A DNA stretch of 64,000 bases from Agarilytica rhodophyticola (GTDB taxonomy: Bacteria > Pseudomonadota > Gammaproteobacteria > Pseudomonadales > Cellvibrionaceae): positions 1,635,001 to 1,699,000 of the forward strand of contig NZ_CP020038.1 in the NCBI RefSeq assembly GCF_002157225.2. The letters are read 5' to 3'. The notes below the pieces were generated by a model. It ran no database searches, had not been told where the DNA came from, and saw only the letters and a program-made list of their open reading frames with translations. How positions within the stretch are numbered: position 1 is the first letter of the stretch; every line of letters begins with the position of its first letter. Positions 57,804-64,000 of the stretch are shown one piece after another. Both the position numbers and the translations under genes were made by a program.

Positions 57804-58214
57804 GATCGTTGTTACTCGTATTGAGAAGGCCGCCACATATATTCGATCTATGTTTATGTGGCGGCGTGTTTGTGATGTATTTTCTAGTGATTTTTTGTGG
57901 GCGTTTTCCCTTACTGAAGCGGCAGGCTAAAGTTGACTACCTGCGCCTGTTCTTGTGTCGTCATACCTTCTAAGTGCTCAGACGTTAACGGGACAAGGGC
58001 TGTTTGCAAGGTGGTGGCCTCGGTCAGAGTGCCGGCATACGCAAAGAATTGCATAATGCTGCGGGTTTGCCCTGGGGGTATCGTGAGGGTGTAGTCCACG
58101 GCTATGGATCGACCTGCGAGATCGTAGCCTTGTATGCCACTTTGGGTGGTATTCCCTTGCCCATAGTGATGCACCAGAAACTCATAGTGACTGGGACGAC
58201 TGATAAAGTGAGTG
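57172..58214 (-). repeat. Direct repeat R1, about 1.04 kb
   Basis: Contains the last ~100 codons of the large protein, the spacer and the signal-core part of cassette A. It is matched by R2 with a constant offset of about 2.51 kb (same strand). Limits are estimated by eye. Confidence 0.8.
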
Positions 58215-61200
58215 TCCTCGGCGGTTAACGTGGCATCACCACTGGAGGTGCTTTCAATGATGTAGTTAGCGCCTGGTTTAGTGAGGCTTAAGGTCACCGT
58301 CAAGGTTTGCACTTGGGGCAGTGGGTTGGTGAAGGTATCCAAAATACGACCAAAACTGCCGGAGGTGGGTACGTAAACGCGGCGGCGATGTTCGACCTTG
58401 TCCATGCGCACGGTGGGCCATTCAAGCTCGCGATTATCCGTATGTATGGACACAAAATACGGCTCGCTCCAGGTGCCGGGGTAGTTACTCTCGGCGTAGC
58501 GGGTGTTATTGGGGTTATCGCCAATTAACACCGTCGAGGTATTACTGGCAAAGTCGAGCCCATTGCGACCTCGCGCGAGCCAGGGCGTGCCCAGACTCAG
58601 GTAGTCCCTCCGGATGTTCTCATCCATGTCATCGCTGCCGTCGTTAGGGTTAGTGTTTAAACGCAAGACTTCATGGCCATCGTGCAGCAGGCCGCTATCG
58701 GAATAGGCGTTGGCCGGATCGGTGGCGTATTGGTTTAGCTCGTCGTTATCGTTAAGGCCATCGTTATCGCTATCGGCTTGAATAGGGCTGGTGCCTCGTT
58801 CTTGCTCTTGCAACACCGAAAGACCATCGCCATCTTCATCAGTGGTTAACAGGTTAACCACCAGTGGGTCTAAGCCGTAGCGGATTTCAAAACCATCGCG
58901 CAGGGTATCGCCATCACTGTCTTGATGATCGGGCATTAAACCCTGTGCCACTTCCCATTGATCGCGTAAGCCATCGCCATCCGTATCTTCGGTATCGACC
59001 AAGTCGAAGTTCACCACCTGCGCACGCTCTTGGTTATTGAGACTTTCATATACCGCCGGATTCAAGGCTAACACTTTATCGACGGTGCCTTGCAGCTCTG
59101 TACCATCATCGCTCCTTAGATAAATATGCATCAGCGCTTGGGTCTCGCCAGGGGCTATCTTGAGGCTATAAATAAAACGACCACCATCACTGCTACTCAC
59201 ACTGGGTCTCAGTGTGTTAAATCCTTTACCAGCAAACACATATCCATTAAGGTAATATCCGTTATTAAAGATTAAATAATGATCATCTATGGAGATATGG
59301 CGGTTACCATCGGAGGATGTGACAAGTTGATATACGGATGTATCCAGCCACACTTTAATGGTTACTTCTTGTGTGCTGGTATTGGTAAAAAAGTCCACAT
59401 GGCGAAGCACATTTAAGGCTTCTGAGACAAAGGTTTTACGGTACGCTTCAATACCATTTTGGCTGTGGGTAATACTCTGGAATTCACGTCGATTATTCTC
59501 CACAAAGCCTGGGGTGCTAGTGCTGCTATTACGGTATTCAAAGGGGTAAAATTTACCTGTTGAGTTATTGATATAACCGCCCCTCCACTTACCTCTTAGG
59601 GTTCTTATAGACCAAGGTTCCCCGTTCGCATTTCTAATGTTGGGGCTATTGCCGCTCCATAGAGTAAGTTCAGCACGATCGTCGCTAGCGTTGAGTGGAT
59701 CGCTTAAATCTTGTTGAATTTCAATATTGTCTCGCGCACCGCCATTATCGGTATCGGCGTTAATAGGCGAGGTATTATAGATATTCACCTCATCGCCATC
59801 GCTTAAGGTATCGCGGTCGGTGTCGGCTATAGTCGGGTTGGAACCCAGCTGCTGTTCCACTAAGGTAGTTAAACCATCGTTGTCGGGATCTTCTAACTGG
59901 TCGCCGGCAACGGTGGGATCAAAACCGTAGCGCAGTTCGAAATCATCGGGTAATTGGTCATTGTCTGAATCTTTTGCAAATGCATTGGTTCCCAACTGCT
60001 GTTCGTAGCTGTCTGCCAGACCATCGCCATCACTGTCGATAAAGTCGGCGTCAAAATTTATCACGTCGCGGCGCTCACGTAGGGTCATGCCCTTAACATG
60101 TTCAGCAGATAGACGGGATATGGATTGCGCATGGCGACGGGTCTGTTCAAGATTATCGCCATAGGCGATAAAATGCATAAGGGTGCGTGTGCTACCGGCA
60201 GGAATAGAAAAACCATAGTTATAGTGCATATGGCTTCTATCGGGGTAGTTTGTGTCAACTTGCTTTTCGAGGGCATTAGGCTTTAACGCATCAGATGACA
60301 TGTCTCGGATCACATACGCTTCAGCAGGCGCATCGGGATTCTCACTGCCCAAAATTCCGTAGCGGTCATCAATCGTTAACACGTTATCGTTATTCGATGA
60401 GTCCAGCACATCACTGTCGGGTATTTGCGAATTTACCTGAATAAACGGATTGACTGTTGCAACGCGGTCGCTGGTATTGTGAAAAATTTCTCGGATGCGA
60501 ATAAATTGCCGCTCTTCATCCAGGTACATTTTGCGTGTAAATATAATTCCTTGATTATTGGGATACCTACCTGTCAGTACTAATTCTCGATTATTATTCT
60601 GCCGGTAAAAAAAGCCCGCAGAGTAGTTGCCGTTGGTAACGTCACTCAATGCCGTTCGCGACGGGTTATTGGCAAACCAGCCACGAGCGGTGGATACCCA
60701 CTGTTGTTGATTCGTCGCTCGTAGCGAGAACTCCCCACGGGGATCTTCGCCAGGAGGCAACGCGTCACCGGTATCGGGCTGCAGGGGGTCGCTATTATTG
60801 ATGAGTAATTCAAAAGCATCATCCATCCCATCATTGTCGCTATCTTCGGCTAATGGGTTGGTGCCATACTTTCGCACTTCGTCGAAATCTGACAAACCAT
60901 CTTGGTCTGTATCTCTGGCTTGGGCATCAGTACGTGCTTGAAACTCCTCCAGGTTTGTTAAACCATCATTATCAGGATCAGCAGCGCCATCGTTAAACAG
61001 CGGGTCTAAACCTTGGCGAACTTCATAAAAGTCAGACATACCATCGCTATCGGTGTCGACCAAGGTGATATTGGTGCCGGCTTGGTTTTCATAGATATCT
61101 TTTAAATCATCGTTATCAGAATCGAGATAATTCACTAAGTCAAAATTGACCACATGTTGCCGTTCAAATAAGGTCATACCAAAAAGCTCTTCCTCATCAA

Positions 61201-64000
61201 TACGTACCATATTTTTGGCAGCAGTGAGCGCGGCATCACGGTCGTTGTGACGAGACACCATGTGCATAAAGATTTTGGTTTCGCCCGGCAAAAGATCCGT
61301 GGTAAAACCTGTGTATGCAACACGGGTATCTTTGCCTGCGTAACTGATCGCATCGTGGGGTTTGTCGACCTTATTATCTCGCGCATCGCCAAAGGCTAAT
61401 ACTGAGTAGTGGGCTTGCGTATCCTGAATAGCGCGTGCTTCTAATACAACAAAATCATCATTTGCAGCCAATACTTTATCGCCAGAAGAACTGGCTTCCA
61501 CCACATATTCCGTATTTTCTTGATATTTGAAAAAGCCCATATTATCAGCAGAAAATGACACCACTTCGTCGCCAACATTGGTATAAATGTCTAGGATACG
61601 GACAAAACTTTTATTTTCAGATACATAGTATTTTCGGGTATAGCCAAGGCGATACCTACGAGGGAAGTCGAAATATTCTAGCGCGGCTTGCGGTGTGGCA
61701 AACTCGCGGCCATTATCTTCAAGGAAGGCGGTCTTATGGGTGTTCGATGATCGAATAGTGCCGTCGAAGGGACGGTCAGGACTCGGGAAATAATCAAGCG
61801 CGGCGAACAGCTGATTTTCTGCAATATCAGGGATTTGCCATTGCAGGCCAGCGCCACGATTAATTATGGACCAAGTAAAACCGTCGCCATCGGTCATGTC
61901 ATACGGGAGTGTACTGCTTAAGGTAATTTCTTGTTGTTCAGTAAAAAAGCTGAGAGGATCATTGGGGTCGGTGCCGTCATATAGCACCTCTCGACCATCG
62001 TCCACGCCGTCGCCATCACTGTCGGCAACGGTTGGGTTGGTCATATAAAGACTTGTTTCTTCATGATCAGATAAACCGTCATTGTCACTATCATGATGGA
62101 TGGGCGACGTGCCAAGGTTTTGTTCTTCTAGATCACTAAGGCCATCGCTATCACTGTCGGCGGTGGCCTGGGCGTCGTTATCTTCGGGCGAAAACCAATA
62201 GGTGTTTTCAAATGCATCACTGAGTCCATCGCCATCGCTGTCTGCAAGTAAGGCGTTAGATCCATAGTTTTCTTCCAGCATATTAATAAGACCGTCACCA
62301 TCGTTATCGGCGAGGCCATCGCTACCAGAGTTTGGATCGAAGCCCATTGTCACTTCATAACCATCCGATAATCCATCAAAATCACTGTCGCGTAATAATG
62401 GATGTGTATTGAGGTTATTGACTTCTTCGCCATCCTCAACACCGTCGTTATCGGTATCCACCCGTGTTATGGATGTGCCGGCGAGAATTTCCTGGAGATT
62501 GGATAAGCCATCGTTGTCGCTATCGGCTAAGGCATCATTGGCGTTAGTGGGGTCGAGGCCTAACAGGGTTTCTAAACAGTCGGGAATTTGATCGCCGTCT
62601 TCATCAATACTAGCGTCGCCTTCTCCTTTATCTAAGGTGCCGATGGTTAAATTAGACAGATGAAGATGTACCGTGGTTTTACACTCAAGCAGTGAATGCT
62701 CGTACATTAACTCGCCCATACCACTGTAAACACTGTAGGTGATGTCGTAGCCTTTTTCTCTGCGCGCAATGACGCGCATACCTGCCGAATCGTAGGTATA
62801 GAGTCTTTTGACATCTTCCACATTGGCATAGCTCAATTCGTTGGCGCGGTTATAGGTATAGTAACGATCGGTGACTTGGCGCTGTCCATTAAGGCCTCGA
62901 ACGACAGTCTGTTTATGATTCACATTTCCTTGCTGGTCATAACTGTACTGATGCGAACGCCGCCCATTACCGAAAGTAATACTATTTAAGCGTTGACCGG
63001 CATAGTAATAGTAATGCTCCTCGCCAAGATTTTTGTTTTCAATATTGCCGTTAAAGTCATAGTCAAACGTGCCATTTCCCCAGGAACCGCTGACACGACG
63101 CAAACGGTGTAAGCCATCATAACTGTTGGTATCGAGCATAGATAAGGATTGGGCTGCTTCCACAGCATTACTTATTTCTGTGACATTGCCTGCGGCATCA
63201 TAAGAATAGGTGAGATCCACACTATTACCCGCTGTAATGTTGGCGGGGAAGAGGCGATCATTTAAGGTAATGGTGGTGACAAGATTATTGGCGGCAGTGT
63301 AGGTATGTAATTGGCCACTGGGATGAAAGCCGACAGTATGAGCAAAACTACCGACTTGAGTTGGCCGACCCAGCGCGTCTGGGGCGTAATCTACCGTTAA
63401 ACCATTGGGATAAGTGACATCGGCCACATGATCCAGTGGGTTGATGGTATAACTCAGTGGTAACGTCAGATCTACAGTGCCAGTGATATTCAGTGTTTCA
63501 TTTAACAAGTTATTGTTTTCGTCGTAGGAATAATTCCAGGCAACATCGCCACGACTTACACGCTCGACCAAACCATCAGAGTAATATTTATATTCCACAT
63601 CGGGGGTCGCATCAGGGTAGTCGACTAAGGCCAAACGGTTACGTGTATCGTAATGAAAGGTAATCTCAGGCAGACCATTGACAAAGGTACGGCGTGTTTG
63701 GCCCAGCGCATCATTTATATAGGTGGTGGTGCCCACTTCATCGTCAAATTTTTCCACAAGATAGAAGTGTTGATCATAGGAAAACCTTCTTTGCGGGCCT
63801 GAAACCCTATTATTTCTAAATCTACCCTGCACAATACTTTCAGGTTGATTAAAAATATTGCGTGAAAAAAAAGTCGCGACATTTTCAGGGGCAATAATGG
63901 AATAAAGAGCTTTACTGCCTTCGTCGAGGCCATATTGATTGTAATGATATTGGGTCTCGTTACCGCGCTCATCGGTGACCGTTGTGATAAGGTCATTGTA
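57911..64000 (-). CDS. Large YD-repeat/TSP3-repeat Rhs-family protein, 5' end outside window
   Basis: The frame is open to the right edge, giving at least 2029 residues; a GTG near 63832 is internal. The first ~430 visible residues are Rhs/YD repeats (DERGNETQYHYNQYGLDEG, YSYDQQGNVNHK, YTYDSAGMRV). Thereafter four beta-rich modules of about 220 residues alternate with Ca-binding thrombospondin type-3 repeats (DSDNDGLSDHEE, DTDNDGVEDGEE). Each module ends in a common motif such as VVNFDLV; the last ends in VVNFSLPLQ and stop. Unlike usual Rhs proteins it lacks the C-terminal core and toxin; these are in separate genes starting about 110 nt downstream. It may form the shell or surface stalk for the tips; that is inference. 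Confidence 0.9.
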   Translation of the reverse strand, partial: YNDLITTVTDERGNETQYHYNQYGLDEGSKALYSIIAPENVATFFSRNIFNQPESIVQGRFRNNRVSGPQRRFSYDQHFYLVEKFDDEVGTTTYINDALGQTRRTFVNGLPEITFHYDTRNRLALVDYPDATPDVEYKYYSDGLVERVSRGDVAWNYSYDENNNLLNETLNITGTVDLTLPLSYTINPLDHVADVTYPNGLTVDYAPDALGRPTQVGSFAHTVGFHPSGQLHTYTAANNLVTTITLNDRLFPANITAGNSVDLTYSYDAAGNVTEISNAVEAAQSLSMLDTNSYDGLHRLRRVSGSWGNGTFDYDFNGNIENKNLGEEHYYYYAGQRLNSITFGNGRRSHQYSYDQQGNVNHKQTVVRGLNGQRQVTDRYYTYNRANELSYANVEDVKRLYTYDSAGMRVIARREKGYDITYSVYSGMGELMYEHSLLECKTTVHLHLSNLTIGTLDKGEGDASIDEDGDQIPDCLETLLGLDPTNANDALADSDNDGLSNLQEILAGTSITRVDTDNDGVEDGEEVNNLNTHPLLRDSDFDGLSDGYEVTMGFDPNSGSDGLADNDGDGLINMLEENYGSNALLADSDGDGLSDAFENTYWFSPEDNDAQATADSDSDGLSDLEEQNLGTSPIHHDSDNDGLSDHEETSLYMTNPTVADSDGDGVDDGREVLYDGTDPNDPLSFFTEQQEITLSSTLPYDMTDGDGFTWSIINRGAGLQWQIPDIAENQLFAALDYFPSPDRPFDGTIRSSNTHKTAFLEDNGREFATPQAALEYFDFPRRYRLGYTRKYYVSENKSFVRILDIYTNVGDEVVSFSADNMGFFKYQENTEYVVEASSSGDKVLAANDDFVVLEARAIQDTQAHYSVLAFGDARDNKVDKPHDAISYAGKDTRVAYTGFTTDLLPGETKIFMHMVSRHNDRDAALTAAKNMVRIDEEELFGMTLFERQHVVNFDLVNYLDSDNDDLKDIYENQAGTNITLVDTDSDGMSDFYEVRQGLDPLFNDGAADPDNDGLTNLEEFQARTDAQARDTDQDGLSDFDEVRKYGTNPLAEDSDNDGMDDAFELLINNSDPLQPDTGDALPPGEDPRGEFSLRATNQQQWVSTARGWFANNPSRTALSDVTNGNYSAGFFYRQNNNRELVLTGRYPNNQGIIFTRKMYLDEERQFIRIREIFHNTSDRVATVNPFIQVNSQIPDSDVLDSSNNDNVLTIDDRYGILGSENPDAPAEAYVIRDMSSDALKPNALEKQVDTNYPDRSHMHYNYGFSIPAGSTRTLMHFIAYGDNLEQTRRHAQSISRLSAEHVKGMTLRERRDVINFDADFIDSDGDGLADSYEQQLGTNAFAKDSDNDQLPDDFELRYGFDPTVAGDQLEDPDNDGLTTLVEQQLGSNPTIADTDRDTLSDGDEVNIYNTSPINADTDNGGARDNIEIQQDLSDPLNASDDRAELTLWSGNSPNIRNANGEPWSIRTLRGKWRGGYINNSTGKFYPFEYRNSSTSTPGFVENNRREFQSITHSQNGIEAYRKTFVSEALNVLRHVDFFTNTSTQEVTIKVWLDTSVYQLVTSSDGNRHISIDDHYLIFNNGYYLNGYVFAGKGFNTLRPSVSSSDGGRFIYSLKIAPGETQALMHIYLRSDDGTELQGTVDKVLALNPAVYESLNNQERAQVVNFDLVDTEDTDGDGLRDQWEVAQGLMPDHQDSDGDTLRDGFEIRYGLDPLVVNLLTTDEDGDGLSVLQEQERGTSPIQADSDNDGLNDNDELNQYATDPANAYSDSGLLHDGHEVLRLNTNPNDGSDDMDENIRRDYLSLGTPWLARGRNGLDFASNTSTVLIGDNPNNTRYAESNYPGTWSEPYFVSIHTDNRELEWPTVRMDKVEHRRRVYVPTSGSFGRILDTFTNPLPQVQTLTVTLSLTKPGANYIIESTSSGDATLTAEDTHFISRPSHYEFLVHHYGQGNTTQSGIQGYDLAGRSIAVDYTLTIPPGQTRSIMQFFAYAGTLTEATTLQTALVPLTSEHLEGMTTQEQAQVVNFSLPLQ

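Noticed and set aside
63715-63996. Minus-strand frame at the right edge, 93 codons
   Set aside because: It is an out-of-frame shadow; the large Rhs gene frame itself is open to the window edge.
1-64000. Search for tRNA, rRNA, CRISPR arrays, IS elements and integrase-bounded islands
   Set aside because: No cloverleaf-like block, spaced short repeat array or transposase/integrase protein was seen by eye. A tRNAscan or IS search could still find weak ones.

Overview
The window looks like chromosomal DNA of an AT-rich, Gram-negative marine gammaproteobacterium that degrades polysaccharides, most like the Cellvibrionaceae (Saccharophagus, Teredinibacter and relatives). That placement is an inference. 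It rests on CBM2 modules with Pro/Thr/Ser linkers, a GH5_1 endoglucanase beside a cellulose-type AA10 LPMO, a CBM6 protein, outer-membrane and LuxR-type proteins, and Shine-Dalgarno-led genes. I saw no rRNA, tRNA, CRISPR array, IS element or phage module.

Layout. 1-6.2 kb: plant-polymer genes (CBM2-PT linker-GH5_1, AA10-Ig-PKD-CBM2, CBM6 with a nucleoside-hydrolase-like domain), most ending in strong hairpins. 6.4-11.6 kb: an unknown membrane-associated protein, an ECF sigma/anti-sigma pair divergent from a secreted subtilase, and a DUF2855 protein. 11.6-17.1 kb: an outer-membrane barrel, a two-component system divergent from a small periplasmic protein, and an AhpD-like/cupin pair behind a palindromic operator. 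17.2-32.3 kb: regulators (XRE-like, REC-GGDEF-EAL, LuxR solo), transporters (MATE, LysE), metabolic enzymes and many small unknown proteins. 32.4-34.3 kb: a DUF6471 gene divergent from an SPFH-NfeD operon. 34.3-42.7 kb: an FG-GAP propeller, a tandem C2H2 zinc-finger protein, two PAS chemoreceptors, a broken SDR gene with an 11-G tract, an FAD monooxygenase and a circularly permuted GH16 enzyme. 44-53 kb: secreted proteins, a Nudix-like/HExxH pair resembling effectors, and a large GH26-like/di-haem cytochrome fusion. 53-64 kb: a visibly more GC-rich Rhs-type toxin locus.

How the genes work together. Cellulose and beta-glucan attack is covered by GH5_1, the LPMO, the permuted GH16, the GH26-like/di-haem protein and CBM proteins; the haem protein may supply or accept electrons, but that is inference. 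Several small regulatory circuits can be read directly from promoter DNA: GGAAT-N17-CGTMTA boxes in both directions between the sigma factor and the protease; twin palindromes around the -35 of the AhpD-like/cupin pair; and twin direct repeats around a near-consensus promoter of the SPFH operon.

The most unusual system is the Rhs locus. The large YD/TSP3-repeat protein stops without an Rhs core or toxin tip. The core and tip are instead encoded downstream as separate proteins with their own signal peptides, each followed by an immunity-type gene and a related hairpin. A direct repeat of about 1 kb, containing the 3' end of the large gene, has multiplied these cassettes. One carries a HINT domain, one an Ntox24-like tip, and a third is degraded.
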